DNA of 64,000 nucleotides from NCBI GenBank assembly GCA_027559495.1, contig JAMXSV010000007.1, positions 496,001-560,000 of the forward strand, given 5' to 3'. The DNA comes from Aurifilum marmelostoma (Eukaryota > Ascomycota > Sordariomycetes > Diaporthales > Cryphonectriaceae). The notes beneath the pieces were generated by a model. The model did no database searches and was not told the DNA's origin. It saw only the letters and a program-made list of their open reading frames with translations. This document shows, one piece after another, positions 11,876-26,290 of the stretch. Each line of letters begins with the position of its first letter. The stretch's first letter is position 1. A program made the translations under genes and the position numbers.

Positions 11876-13778
11876 AGGGGTCGGGGCATGAATCGATGCA
11901 GCCCTGGGTGTCCCGTCTGACAATCTGGCTGGAGCCCTTGCATGGGCCATCGGGGGGTTTGGAATCATCGCAATAGAAGCGGGAGTGGGTGTGCCGTGTG
12001 CAATATGTGAAAGACGGCGAGCGAGCGAGATAGAGACAGAGAAACCTGAGCTGACCCTTGTTCACGAACACTGTCCATGCGCTCACTTCCTGCCCCCCCC
12101 CCCCCCAGACGGCTGATTATTGCGCCTAACCTTGTACTTTTATTTACCTTTTCTTCTTTTTTTCTTCTTCTTCTTCTTCTCCTTGGTCTTTACTGGTGTG
12201 ATATCCTGTGAGATTGTCCTTGATGGGGTCCACATTGCTTGATACATTGGTGGAGAGATAAGCTCAAAAGGTAAAAGAGAGAGATAGAGAGCGGGACAGA
12301 GGGAGAGGAGAAAAGGTAGCCGCTGGACAGGACCACAGCCCATGCAGAACAGGAGGGGGGGAAGATGGTTCGCATGCCAAGGGAGACAGCGGATAGATTA
12401 ACACACAAAGACAAGCAACTCCCTGAAGCCATTCTGTACCGCTTTCCTCTTGGTGACACGCAGCCCTTGTCCTGCCACTCGGCGCGATACGAGATTTTTC
12501 CTTTCCAACTCTCTCTCTCTTTGATTGCGAGACTCGACCCAGAAAAAAGCCGCTAAGCCGACGTCATGAACCTATGGGAGGGAAGGAGGGAAGGGGGGAA
12601 GCACAGCAGATTTCGGGGCTTGCAACAGAACCACGAGGGGGAAGGGATGTGGCTCGGGGGTCGCAGCATGAACTTAGGTTCGGCACAGGTCCCTTGGCCT
12701 CTCATACATGGTTTCATCGTTCTACGTGACTGCACGCCCTCCCCTTCTTCCTCTCAAGGGAAGAGATAGAGAGACGATGAAAGAAAGAAAGAACGAAAAA
12801 TAAAGGCCTGTAGCAAGAGACAGTGGCTGGGAATATCTTAGTACAGTACAAATCAAAGGAGTTTCCTTGAATGATAGGGTGACGAGGGCAACTGTTTGAT
12901 TTTACTTTGCGTCTGATTAAATCGCGGGTCTTTTTTTTTTCTTCCGGGGGGGCGGGGGAGGAGACACAGAGACACAATCTGCTCCGATTCTGATGCAATT
13001 TACACACGAAACAGCCTCGTCTCAGGCATGACAACCCTCCATGACTGTCCTACCCTGAGGGTCTTTTTTTTCTTCGACGCGCCCTTTCATCTCGTCTTCC
13101 TTGATGTTCCCCTTCCCCTGTTCAACCCCGCCGATAATGATGAGGAAGGGGCGGTCCCAAAGCAGCTGCTGGGGCCCCGGGAGCTAGGCACACGGATGCT
13201 CGCATAGAAGGAGCGAGGCGGGCGCGGGAGGGGTCTAGTGACACGGCCGAGCGGGGAGGAGCTACCGATCAAGGGAAGCCCTTGCTGTAGTGGCTTTGAT
13301 TGGTCTGTCGGCCTACAAACTTGTGAGGGAGGCGCTCTCAGCAAACTTCGTGGCAGCTGGGTATTGGTGAGAACTGAGAGAAGGAACAGGAGGAAGGAGG
13401 GGAAAAGGGAAAGAGGGGGGGGGGGGGAGGGGGAGAAGAAGGAGCAGTGTTGTCGGACAAGCTGATGGGAAGAGAAGGGTTAGGTGTGTCTGTCTTGTCT
13501 CCCTTGCAATAGTACTACTGGTAATAATGATATCATCCCTTGACAGTCATCTGCTGATATGTGTGTGTGTGTATGTGTGTGGCTTGATCATTTCAGAGGA
13601 TAGAGATTCAAGGTGTTCAGTCTGGAGAGCATCTACATTACGATCTGGATTCAATTAGATATCCACCACAGATATTATATTATACATGGTAGTGGCATTT
13701 TGCACGTGGTTGGTTGTCACTTGCTGGGGGGCTGGTGGCTTTGTCAGGTTCACATTCACATGTGGCTGTGAGTAAGAA

Positions 13779-13781
<3 letters not shown>

Positions 13782-13835
<54 letters not shown>
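13782..13835 (+). repeat. (GA)27 microsatellite
   Basis: A perfect 54-bp GA run in non-coding DNA, flanked by purine-rich sequence on both sides. Confidence 0.9.
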
Positions 13836-13837
<2 letters not shown>

Positions 13838-16411
13838 AAGAAAGAGAGGAGAAACCTTCTTTCTTTCGTTATTGGGCACTTGGCTGTTGCTTGGCCCTCC
13901 CAAAGCCCAGGTACGCTGGGCGAGATTATAGGATTTGGGGGCCAAAAGTATATAGGCCACTGGGAAGGGTTCGTACAAGGTCAAGATTATAGCGTCACGT
14001 GCGTGCTGGCCGCTGCGTTCTCCGCTGCGGTGTTCACGTTCTGGGTCCAGCCCAGGGGGTCGCGCCTTTCTTAGTCTCCCTAGAGGCGATTCCCATCTTG
14101 TGAGTAATCAATTATCTGAAACTTCTCTTCTCATGGGCTTTTCTCTTTCAGCTGATGACTTTTTCTCTTGCCGCATCAGGCTTGCTGATCCAGCCATACA
14201 CACAAAGGCGGTGGTGCGAGACCAATCAACCGCCCCCTCCCCCCTCTTCCTTGTTTGTTGGCCCTCGGTCCGCTGCACTCGTTATCGTTTCGGCACAGCA
14301 GCCGAAGTGGGAAAAGGAGAGGCAGAGAGAAAGAAAAAGAAAAAAAAGAAAAGAAAAAAAAAAGGACTAGGCCGCAAAGGAACCCACCTCTCGACCTGTG
14401 AATTATGCAGTTGCATCATGCAGGCTGTGCGGGGCGGAGGGGGGGAGAGAGAGAGAGGCAGAAGAGGGGTAGTAGTACATGGAAGGCTGGCAGGACCCTC
14501 ATTGGGCCAGATCAGACTGAGGAGTAAAATCTATGCGAGCAAGGCCATCCCAGGTTGACCGGGAATGGAACTGATGCGAGAAAGGGTTGAGTCAAGATAA
14601 GCTCACTCCCCCGTGTGAAGAAAGGCTGAGGGACGGGTTGCCGGATGGAGTTTAGCTGTATTCTCGTATGGGGGAGAGCAAGAATGAGGGTGACGAGAGA
14701 AAGACAAGAGACGGACCCGATGCACTGAGCCGCCAGATGATAGTCCCAATTTTCCTTTGGCTCATTTCGTGTTTTCCCTCTTCCTCTCCTCTTTTTTATT
14801 TATTTATTTTTTTATTATTTTTATTTATTTTATTACTTTTTTCTGTGCCAACACGCAGACGTATTACTGTGTGATGGCCCCGTCATGTTGCAGTGAAAGT
14901 GAGGGGGGGGGATGAATACAACCCTCTCGAGGCGAGGATGCCGGGGCAGTCGAGGTTCAGAAGGAAATGTGCCCGTCACCATATGGCCCGTTTCATGCAG
15001 GCTGTCGCTTGCAGCAGAAAACGACGACCAATCCGCGATAGTGTCTCGCTGCAGTGCAGAAGAAAGCACTCTCTGCCTTAGCCTGCTGCGTGCATGCTGC
15101 AGGCCTGGGATCTCATCACTTGGCCGGGGTGTGTGGTGGACTCGAGAGCGGTGCGTGATGTATCACAATCCAAGCAGGGCAGGGTACCACTATAGCAGTA
15201 CCTGAGTACAAGCTGTCAAGGCAAGGACCAGAGGGGGGCCCTCGCAGCGTTGCATCGTGATGTGTACAGACGACAAGACCATGCTGCTACTGTATGGTGC
15301 CATAGCAGCATGCGAACCCCAGCTAGCATTGGATGGTCGGTCGCGCGGTCGATGGCCACTTGTGGGTCGTTCAACTGGCCGGGTTCAGCAGACCCAGAAC
15401 CTCGGTTCTTTTACTGTACACAGCAGAACCCCTCCCTGGTGGAAAGCTCTCCTCTTTTTTTTTTTTTCTTTCTTATCTTTTTTTTTCTCCCTTGGCCTTC
15501 TGTCCGCCAGTGATTGTCGTATGTAGTATGAGGGTGGCCTGCCCGTCAGAATGAGCACGAGGTACCCAGATTGACATCTGCCTGTCCCGCCTTGGGTAGA
15601 GAGGGGTATAGGGGACGTGTCCGACAAGAGACGAGTGATCTATTCAACGAATCTGTGTATGTTGGTGGTGTTGGCTTGCGACGTGTCTGTCGCAAAATGT
15701 CACCGTTCCCATGTATCCCTGCCCCCCCCCCTCCCCAAATCCACTTATGCGAATCCATGTTGGAATCACAAAGTACAGAAGAGCCCCGGTGCCCGAAACA
15801 AGAGAAGAAAATGAGAAAAGAAATGCTGACCCAGGTGGTGGTCTGGGGGTAATCTCGTCGCAATCTGCTTTGCAGATCCTAGCGCCGAGCAGTGGGATAA
15901 TTTAAACTCGGGTCTAGTGAACAGAAATGGGCTAGCCAGCAGCCTCAACGTGGTCTGGGTAGTGGTTTGTGAGGTAGGATCAGGTAGCTTTTTTGGAGGA
16001 CATGCCACATAGCACCATGACATGCCTGCAGGGCGGCGTGACAAGACACAAGCATGGGCCATAAAATTACAGGCTGTCCGTATGACCATGGGACCAGGCT
16101 CGGTATTGGCTGGGTCCCATGTTGCTCCTGCGGTCTTTCTGCATCCCGAATCCATGCAATATGGTATCACCCAGAAAGTGAGGGAGCACAAAAGGACATG
16201 GCCCTCTCACTCGCCAACCGAGCCGCCGGGGGGGACGCAACCCCGGGGTGAACATCAGATGGAGAGAGGAGGGGTAGAGCGGGACGATGGTGGCTGTTAG
16301 AACGAGCAGGCCACGAGGATTGGCCATCATCCATGGCATTGTATGCAGTCAGTGTGCAAGTGAGATATGACGAGCCACTGCAGGTGAGGGTGGGGAGAGC
16401 TAGGGAAGGGA

Positions 16412-16431
16412 GGGGGGGGGGGGGGGGGGGG
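16412..16431 (+). repeat. Poly-G tract (20 G)
   Basis: Twenty consecutive G residues within a purine-rich stretch. Such a tract could form a quadruplex, and its true length is hard to sequence. Confidence 0.75.
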
Positions 16432-18911
16432 CGTGTGTCTGGAGAATGTCCAATCCTCCTTCCTCCCAACCAAGCCAACCAGGGTCCAGGACCCAAAATG
16501 TTGTGGTGCAGCCGGACGACAACCGGCGAAGCGGTCAGCGGCACAGCTTTCTCTTTCTCCTTTTCCCTGTCTCTTTCTCTCGTATGTGTGTGTGTGTGTG
16601 TGTGCAGTGCCACCTCTGCGACTGACCACCCATCCATACCCTCCAATCATCGAGCGGGGCGACCGAACCTGCTTGCTGTGGCTGCCGTCTGACTGCATCG
16701 AGTCCATATAGTCATGACGAATCTCCGGCGTGTATCACCCCCTCAGAGAGGGGGACAGGGTGGCAAGTGCATGAATGAGAGGTTGACAACTGTTCGGCTG
16801 GAGCGGGCGGAGTCCCAGGTCATATGGTAAAAAGGGAATAAAGAAAAAAGAAGAAAGAACAAGAAAAAAAAAATCGAGTCCAGACCATTCCATCAGCTTT
16901 TTCTTTCCTTTTTTTCCCTTCTGAGTTTGGAACTCGATCGATATCAAGGACGTGCTATAGGATGTCCCGTACCATGTGTTATGGTACCGTAGTACGATGT
17001 GAGTACATAGATGCTGCTGGGGCCGTCGTGGGCCATTGCACTTGTTGTTAGGACCCGGGCGCCCCCAGGCTGAATGCTAAATGCACCGCACCGCCTGAAC
17101 GGATGGGCTAGCAGGGGCGGAATGGCTCTAGCTCTGCAAATGGGTGGGTATGCCACGTGAGCCCTTCATTTCCCACCAGTTGCAAGGACTCAGGATACAC
17201 GACGTGGAAGGTTATTGTGGTCCACACTCGCCTTCTTCCCTCTGGCTGCTGCTTGTGCAGGCGGTCCATCTGCTCCGCGCTAGGCCTTCTGCACACTGGA
17301 TCGATCGTGCAAGGTTTTGAATCACGGGACGGATAACAACACGTAAGACCCTGGACAAAAGGTCTGGACCTTTTGTCTGAATTGATCCGATGGACGCGGC
17401 CGGGCTTGGTTAGGTGAATGTTGACATGGCCCTGCCCAGCGTTTCCGCGCGCGAATATATGCTGTCCTGCGGCACGATTGCACGAACAAGGGAACAGGGG
17501 GGCCTGTGTAGAAGTACCTGCACAACTAAGCCCGCGCGGGGCTGTTGCACACGTCCTATGGTAAATGAAATTACTATGGTATTATTATTAGTCGTATGAT
17601 ACGAGCACTTTCTCACTCACCCACATTCCTCGGTGGTCCGGATACGACAGGCTGCACGGGGAAGAAGACTCCATCTCGGGCCACGAAAGTGACAAGAGTG
17701 GGTGCAGCTGAAGCCTAGAGCCAAGCAGCTCGGGCGGGGTTGTACCTTCTGGATCCGCTTGCGGCCAACAGGGTTGAGGAGGAACGGAAGACCCGGGAGG
17801 AGAGGGCTGGGCTGGGCTGATCTGGACCACCAACAGGGTTGCCACAAAGTGATTCGCCTGTGGAGCATCCGGCGGGCGGTAAGTTGTGCTGTGTGTGGTG
17901 TGCGTGTATACGTGTGTGTGTGTGTGTGTGTGATGACTGACTGAATCTCGTCATCTGATTCCATCAGAGCCTCGGGATCGATGGACCTATTTCCATTCGG
18001 AGAAGAACGGATCGGGTCTCTTGTGTGTTGGCCTTGGCGCCCTGTTCCCTCTCTTCTTCTCCCAACTGGAAGAGGAGGTGGATAAATGACCCAAGCGGAC
18101 CAATCTCGGCCCATCCTTCCACAGATCGGTCTTAGAATCATGCAGCCGACAGAGCTGATGGTGTTGGAGTAAGCGATGACGACGTGTCCAGCCGTGGTGA
18201 CTGCAGAACAAAGACGGGACGCGAGGAGGACGGGTAGGACGAGGAGGACCTCAAAGAGAGGAGGATCATGGCCTTGATATCATTTTCTCTGTTGTGTTCT
18301 CGACTCGACTCGACTCCCTCCCCAGCTGGCGTTTCGGTTCTAGCATCAACGCTTGTTTAGGTCGAACCCGACACTCTGGGTCGGCAGACATGGCAGAAGA
18401 TCTGACATGGCCCTAGAGCGATCACCAGGTTGTTAGGGTGCGGTGCTAATTTAGTGGGAGTTCCAGGTTTGACGCCATCCAGGAACCCTCCCGCAATCCC
18501 CCAGGCCAAAGGAGGTTTGGTTTGTTGACTTTTTAAATTTGATATCTTCGTCGTATCTGGGGTGAGATTTGTTCATGTGGCGGTAGACATGATAATTGCG
18601 GAAGTTTACCGGCCATGTCTGTTTTGATGAGCATCGGAGATGATGGCACGGGCGGAAGATGACCGACCTCCCCTGACCTGGATGTGGTCTCACTGTTGAC
18701 CCGCCTCGAGATGAGAGAGAGAGAGAGACGCCGGAAGGAGGGGAGGGGAAGGAAATTGCTATGCAGCAGCTTCAGTAGTTGTGCACGTTGGCCGCCGTCT
18801 CCCCTGGACATTTTTCTCCGAGTCAACGTCGCAATATTGGGGGCCACGTTAGCTGTCGGTCACTGTGTGCCGTGTGGAAGCTGTGTTGTTACTGGACAAG
18901 CCTTTGGCATT

Positions 18912-18936
18912 GCCGCCGCCGCCGCCGCCGCCGCCG
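18912..18936 (+). repeat. (GCC)8 microsatellite
   Basis: About eight GCC units followed by a T run. It is not part of a supportable gene. Confidence 0.85.
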
Positions 18937-21900
18937 TTTTTTTGTCTCAAACGGTGGGAGGAAGCTGATCCGACGTGACCGCCAAGGGTATGGGTAGGTT
19001 GCAAGGTGCTGAGATCCACGTAGCAGCCACTGGCGTCGCTAAAGTGCAGCCATCATAGCTCTTGGGGTGGTGTATGTGTGTGTGTGTGTGTAGATAAGCC
19101 CCATTGTCTTTAGTGGCCGTCGGGCTATCGCAGAGCATGTCGTTTGTTCAACCACCCGCCATGGAGTACGAAGAGTTTGGCCGTCACAAACAATCGCGGC
19201 CTCGGCTCTTCCCCAGTCTTTCATGACGAGACATCGACTCTGTATGACAGTAATATTATTAGGAATCCATATGCGACGCTTCACAGCATGAACGCTACTG
19301 TAGAGACAAAGCAATAGGGTTGCGGACACGATAATGTGCACGCTGCAGTGCGACTGCCTCGAGAACGTGACATATGGAATATATTGTACAGACTGCCCGA
19401 GCAAGTACTGACCTCCCGGCGTCGGTCTCGTCTTCGTCTTCGTCATCGCACAATCCATGACCGCCGAGAACCTCGGGGCTGGTGGAGGTAAAGGAGAGGT
19501 GGATTTCAGGGTCCAATGGTCGGTCGGCTGCATACGCGAGGCTGAGATCGGGGTTCTGACGTAGCTATTACGAAGCAAGCTGCAGATGCGATTTTGGGAA
19601 AATTCCATGTCCAAGCCTGTGCTACTGTGGCCAGCCTACTATAGTAGCCTGTAAGACACTAAGACACCACCCCCAAGAAATGCCCTGTCACGCCTGTCCA
19701 CGCCTGGCAGGGGCCTTGTCTGGCTAATGCGGCCACGGCCACGGGACCGCTAGCTTTACCTTTTCGCCTTTGCTCTTTCCCCCCTCCACCCCCCTACACC
19801 AGAGACCTAGCGCTCCTGGGGACAAGGCTGAAGGCAGGAGCCATCCATCTTCTGCCCACGGTGCTGTGGTGCTGCGGTCAGGCTCCCCATACCACACTAG
19901 AAAGACAACCTGGGCCGCACTTGCAGGGACCTTGTGCAAGAGGCAGGGCTGCAAGGCCACCTGTTTGGTCCCAACTCCATCGAGCCTCTCCGCGCCCTCG
20001 GAACCCACAAAACAACGCCAGATCTACGCTATTCTTACCGAGAAACTCTAATCCAACCTCAACGTTCCTATCTCTTTGCTTCTCAGTTGAGAATGTCTCC
20101 CTCTTGGGCCCTCAACTGAAAAACTACGTCCTGCATCCTTTCTCGTCACGGTCGAAGAAGACAACCCGGCTGGGCTCGGCGACCTGGGTGCTGATCTTCT
20201 CGGGAAATGCTCACGGCAGATTGGATGACTGACCAATCTCACCATCATCGGCAAGAATTCGTGTCACTTGTTTACAAAGAAGCCAGCCATCGGAGGTGCG
20301 GGCGACACAGACAGTCAGGAGCCTGACAAAAAGCTCATGCGATCGACAGCCTTCTCTCGTCTGACAGCCCGTCGGTCGACCTGCTGCGGGCTTTTTCTCG
20401 GAACTTTGATGACGGGAATATTTGCATTCATTCGCCCCCCCCCCCCTTCTCTTTTCCTACTCTTGCACTCTCTGACGGGACGGCTTGAGGGCTCTCATAC
20501 ACGAAACAAAAGTGCGGCCCGAGATCGCCACCAATCGCTGCGACTATGACCACAGCCATCTCAATACTCGACGCAAAATGTAGAGTCTTTTCCCCATTCC
20601 AAACCTCGGATAGGTTGGCCGTTAGCCGACGGCCACGCTGTGACTCCATATCTTTGCCACTGGCTCGGCAGCAGGGTGTGATGGGGAACCCCTCTCCCGG
20701 CGTCACAAATTCATAAGCACAAAAATCTCGGCGACTCAGAGACTTCCATTCTGCTTTGGGCATCAAAGAGAAAGCGATCTTCACTGCTGGGCCGAAGATG
20801 GCCATACCATGCCAGTCATTGTTCACATCTCTTGGCTCAAGGCTTGAGATCCACTGATTGACGGGATTCGCAAGGTATTGGTGAACATGGATGACCAGGC
20901 CTCGTCTCATTCGAGCGGATCAGAGCGGCACGGACGGCATACGAAAACATCTCAGCACGTCTCTGAATTTTTCTCTTCTCTATCCCGCTTCCGATGGCCA
21001 GTAACACCTGTGGTCAGCATTTCCGTCGCTGGCTTCGTCTTGCTTCTGATGCGATCCGTAGAAGTCATCGTTGCAATACAAAAAAGTTCATGTATGTGTG
21101 TGTATACCTCTTTGATGTTCAGAATCCGGCATACATCGCGAGAAGATTTCAAATCACGACATCGGCAGGGGCTAGTGTACTGTACTGGGCACTGCCTGAG
21201 ATTGGTGACCCACCCTCGGCACCAAGACCGACAAGGCCCTCCCTCATCACTCGCCTGCCCAACCTCCTCCCATCGCAAGCACAAAATCGAGAAATTCTTT
21301 GACCCTCACCCTCCTGCCAGCAAACAGCAGCGCATCACCGCATCTGGAATGTCATGACCGAGCCCAGAAAAGACTAGACCAGGCCAGCTCCAGCAGACAA
21401 GAGCCCCACAGACATTTCAATGTCCTGGGACCTCGATAAGGTTAGATTGAGACTCAGATTTGAAGAGTAATAGAGTCGAGTACTGTGCGCGCGAGTAATG
21501 CTGTCAAATGGCCCCCTGGCGACACTGTACCGTGTACGCTGGCTGGTATACGTGCACCACATACAAGTATATTTTCCCCTCCAGCCTGCCGACAAGAACT
21601 TCCAGCTGCCACCCACCGCCCCGCGAATGAGACAGACCCACTAGCACTATGGGTTTTCTGGTCTCCCTCAGGCAGCAATTGAGATTGGCCCGGAGGAAAA
21701 TGCGGGCAGGTCCCATCTTGGTCCTGCTTCTGTAAGAGAAGATGGGGGGAGATAGAGAGAGAGAGAAGACAGAGAGACCCGTCTCGATCTTGGTCCGATT
21801 ATTTCTGCAGGTGGCGGGGCTTCCATGCCATGACGAGGGCGCGGAGGCTGGTGCCTGCATTGGCACATTGGGCAGCAGCAGCGGCAGCAGCAGCAGCAGG

Positions 21901-23199
21901 GCGCGGGAGCAATTGATCCTCGGCCCCCCCCCCCCACCTCTTTCCACCACCTACTTCTCTAACCCTGAATGCGCACACACCTGGGGCACATGGAACTCTG
22001 ATATGGCCTTCAGGCAGAACAAAAACCTGGTAGAGAGGGCCTGCTGAGGGATTATGCCAGCCTACCCTGCCCTGACCGCTAAACCTTCAGAGGGTGGGCA
22101 GCCCGAAGTCCTTCGGGCCAGTGATCGAAATCGAACATTGGGATTCACGACGGGGTAACATTGTCATGTTCCAGCCAGTAGAATTATCCGATGCACTTGC
22201 CACACACCTGTCTCAAGCGCGCCGATACCCCGGGATGCCAGGAAGAAGTCTTTTCTCTTCCTCCATAATTTTGCTGCCGGCTGGTCGTGGGTGCATCCTG
22301 CTGTCTCCATAATAGCTCCGATCAATGACGGCACCGAGAGCGAACACCACATCCGTTTTTCTTTTTTGTTTTTTTCAAACCCCCCCCCCCCAAAAAAAAA
22401 CCTTTTTCCTTTCCTGGGGGGGGTTTTTCTTCTCCTTTTTCTGTACGAGAGTCATCATGTGGGAGGAGGAGAGGACACAGAAGGAGGAAGAAAGGGAGAG
22501 GGAAGGGTGGAAAAAAAGAAATCAATTCCGGTACCATGTCCATTGCAGCATGATACTCATTGCCATGAAAAGAAGCCCAGTAATTTGTCTCGTTGATAGG
22601 CCAATTCAGCTGGACATCCTCATACTAGGGAGTCCCAGTGTCTGAGCCAATTCTGACCCACCATACCCACACACACCCATACAACCCTCCATCGTCCACC
22701 CTGCCAGCCTGCCACCCTCCCCACCCTCTCCTCTCCTCTCGAAGCCACCCAAAACCGTATTCGAGAGAAAGGGCCATACTGAGAGTTGTGTCATAACCAC
22801 ATCAGCACCCTATGACTTCTCCATAGCACCACACCACCACCACTAACCACTACATGAATGGGGATTTCTGTTGAATTTTGGCCTTAGGCGTGGCTGCATT
22901 CCTTCCTAGTCACAAGCTGTACAATGGTCTACATCAACGTTATCTGATGAGATGATCTTTGGGTGCGCACGCATTCTTGCTCAACTTTTGTTTTTGCAAT
23001 GATGACGTGCACATTGTACGATCTTGAGTAGCTACTTAAAAGTACATTGGACCGGAGGGTGATCTGCTGTTGCATGGAGGTACCACGGCAGTACCGTGTC
23101 AGAATTTTGGGAAGGAACCTCGTGTTCGAGGACAGACAGACAGAAAAGCGGACGACTGATCTGACTGATTGCCTGGGCCAGCCTAGCGTGCATGTGATT

Positions 23200-24398
23200 C
23201 TTGATATTTGATCTGAGGTTCCGGATTGTGCGTGGACTGCAGCTCCCATCAGATCAGCCCCGCTCGCGCCTTTCCCCTCACACCCTTGTCAACTTGTCCA
23301 TAACCCTTCCCCTCGTCCTCTCACCCCTCCCCCTTGTGCGCAGAAAAATCCGGCCACAAGGTACCTTTCTTCTCGCACTGGCCACCCGCTCGCGACCCAT
23401 TCCCCTTTCCTCCGCCCCCCTCCTTCCAGTACGTGTTGCTCTCGTCCTCCCCTCCCCCCGCTGCCGACCTCGACCCATCCAATCCATCCATCCCACCCAC
23501 TGAATCCAACCCAACCCCCCGCCATAACAACCTCCGCCTACACAAGCGCACCTACCTTGGCTCTGAAACTCCTACTGCACATCCCGCCCAAAACCAGCGC
23601 TACGCCGCACTCTGATCGTCAATACGGGGTGCATTCTCGAGACACGAACTAGCTGTGTGCATGGTAACAGAGCAATTGTTATGTGAGCAAAAGAAAAGAA
23701 GAGATTGGGATTTTCTTTCTTTCTTTTTTTTTTTTAAAAAAAAAATATTATAGTAATAAAAAAAAGGAAGTAGGCATGGATTACGTGTAGCTACCTGTAC
23801 TTGAAATCTTGAGGGACCTTCTGCGGCCGCTGAGGCATGGTCCACCGACAAAACTCCACCAGGGAGGGATCACGCGAAAGCCAAGCCAGCTGTGCAAGGC
23901 ACCGCATACGGCAGTCCTCCGTACCCCAGACCGACAGAACACAGCTGGGAACAGTGCGTCTTCCTTGTAGGAAAAAGAAGAGGGGGGGGGGAGGGAGGGA
24001 ACTGGACTCATCAGTCCATTTCTTTCCAAGGTTCTTCCAGTCACGGGCGCGGGCGGTGTTCAGCATTGGCATAAGCGGTACATGGGCGGCAGGTCTATCA
24101 GTCAATCGATCATTCAAACCAGCCTGCCCTTGTCGCTCAGTCTGATCCCTGACCCCTGCCAGCATTTTTCACCGTGTGGCCTGTCTGTCTCTCCCCCCTG
24201 CCTGCGCCTAGCCTGCAGTGACCTAGCCTGGCTTACCCAGCCCTTCCCTGCCGTCTTTTACTGTGTACACCCCCCTCTTTCCGCTTTACCTTTCTCCACA
24301 CTTACCTCGCCCACTGCCCTTTCCTTTTTTATTGGATTTTTTTTTTTAATTTTTTATTATTATTTTCCCCTCCCCTACACAGTATTCTGCGGTCTTCT

Positions 24399-24431
<33 letters not shown>

Positions 24432-26290
24432 CCTCGCCCCTCACCCCATCTCCCATCTCACTCGGTCACTCTTCAGTCAAATCATCCACGCCCAGTACAC
24501 CTGAAGATCCCTGGAACTGCGGGATCATTCTCGCTGGGGTTCTGAATTTTTTTTCTCTCACTTCCAAGCCGCTCTCTCACCTTGTTCTGCCAATCTGGTC
24601 TCAGCCATATCCTCGCCATCTGTCTTCCACCCAAGACTTGTGACCTTGTAACCCCATTATAAAATCGACTCTGTTGCCCACCCGGCACGCTAACCCATCC
24701 GATCATCCCTCCTCCAAAAAAATTAAGAGAGGAAAACAAGCCTACCAGTCTAAACTTCACTTGACCTGGACGCTTCCTCAGCCCAGCCCATCAGCAACCC
24801 AGGAACATTTGAAGCTGCTGCAAGTCAACTTAGCCTCGACTTTTGAGGTCTATCCCCATCAGAGTCAAGCTCCAGGCCCCGGGTCCAGATCTAGCCCAAG
24901 CAATTGCCGCCAAGCGCTCACACAAGACGACCTGTCTGCTTCTTTGTGCGCGCCAGCAGAGCGATCCCATCCAGCCAAACCTCGAGATCTCAAGCTCTCG
25001 CGCCAAAACAGACAAGCTGGAGATACAACAGACATCACTACCCCTCTCTCTCTTTGTCGCCTAGCTGCACACCCCATCCCTGTGTGCACTGTCACTGCTC
25101 ATCAATCGAGCAGCCACTACAGGACCATAGGCACTTTTGATCTACTTCTCTTGTCACAAGCTGCTATCAGCCATCACCAGGTTCACACGCCTACTAAACA
25201 AGACCAGAAAGAAGAAGAAAAGGGAAGGGCAGAAAGACAGAGAAAGCCCAGAGACAAACTTAGGCGGTGGCTCTTTCCAACTTCCCACAAAAAAAAATCA
25301 ATCACCTCAATCCCACAACCCTCATTCACATACATCCCCCACCCCCCAACCTACACACATTCACCCTGACGACGCGATCACGCACACATCTACAGTTGCG
25401 CATTCAGACATTGATCACGCTGGGTTCATTCACTGAATCAAGGACCTGGATCCCTTCTTGCAGTCCTGTCCCCTGCATTTCGACCATCTCCAGCAGGCGC
25501 GCTAGTCTAGTCGCCGTCATCACCACTTCAAGAGACTCTCTCTGTCCCTCTCTCTCTTCCTCGTTCAGTCAGCCCTCCTATCCTACTTGGGAGGAGTCGT
25601 CACAAGGAGTAGCGACCCAGGCTGCGCGCGCACGAACCCACCACGCACGCGCCCACGCACGTACCGCATTCAGTCGGAACAAGGCCAGCAGAGCAGCAAG
25701 CAGCAACCAAGTACCAAGAACCAGCACCAAGCAGCTGTACGGCACCGCAGCAGCAGCAGCCCGTGCCAGTGCCTTCCTTACTTTCACGGCACTAGTTTAG
25801 CCTGGTGCCCTCGCGCTATCTCTGGAAGCCCCACCGGAGCTCGATCCGAGTACCAAGTACTCGAGTACAAGTGCAGGCCGGAAGTCCTCGGTGCTGACTT
25901 CACCTTGCCTTTACCTGCCCACGGCCCATCTGATCTGGAACGACATCACCTTCCACCTATCAACCGTGTCTCTGCCACCTCTTTAAAAACACATCACATC
26001 TCCTCCCGTCTTGCTTGCAACACATCTCTATCTTTCCTTTCCCCTTTCTTGCGCGCGTATACACACACGTACAACACCCACCACCGTCCAAGAATCGGAA
26101 GAGGAATAGTGCACCACACACATCCACACACACACACACCACATATACCTGACAGCGCTGCGACCACCTGCCACTGCCAGCCTGCCTCTCGACGTGCCCC
26201 TCCCCGGAGAGCTGCCACACAACCCTTCCTCTCACCTCAAGAACCTCATCGTCCTCGGTACTGCGCCGGATCCCGCAACGTTCTACGCTT
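23200..26290 (+). promoter_or_regulatory. Long pyrimidine-rich 5' region of the CON7-type gene
   Basis: About 3.1 kb directly upstream of the CON7-type ATG is strongly C/T-rich on the coding strand, with CCCTCCCC-type tracts, a T29 run and CAAC/CACA-rich patches close to the start. This is how long fungal leaders and promoters usually look. Several short ATG-initiated frames occur, so upstream ORF control is possible. The transcription start and any leader introns cannot be fixed from sequence alone. Long overlapping frames here, including one running into the first exon in another frame, show no domain and are treated as non-coding. Confidence 0.35.
24401..24429 (+). repeat. Poly-T tract (29 T)
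   Basis: The longest T run in the window, inside the pyrimidine-rich region upstream of the CON7-type gene. Its exact length is likely unreliable. Confidence 0.8.

Larger units (their letters stand above)
4587..23199. other. Gene desert, left part (microsatellite-rich)
   Basis: About 18.6 kb in which I cannot support a gene on either strand. Open frames stay below about 200 codons. Their translations are low complexity or antisense to simple repeats, and none carries a recognisable domain or a convincing series of splice sites. The DNA is full of purine/pyrimidine tracts, G and C runs of 8-20, (GA), (GT), (GAT), (CAG) and (GCC) repeats. It also has two short perfect inverted repeats (near 17354 and 22101). 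The right end may belong to a very large regulatory region for the CON7-type gene, but that is inference. Confidence 0.5.

Noticed and set aside
19039..19614. 191-codon minus-strand frame in the desert
   Set aside because: No domain, His-Thr repeat translation at one end, and no conserved look. It is treated as chance.
20428..20910. 160-codon minus-strand frame with fairly protein-like composition
   Set aside because: It has no recognisable domain, no splice partners, and ends in poly-Gly derived from a C run. A lineage-specific gene cannot be excluded, but sequence alone does not support it.
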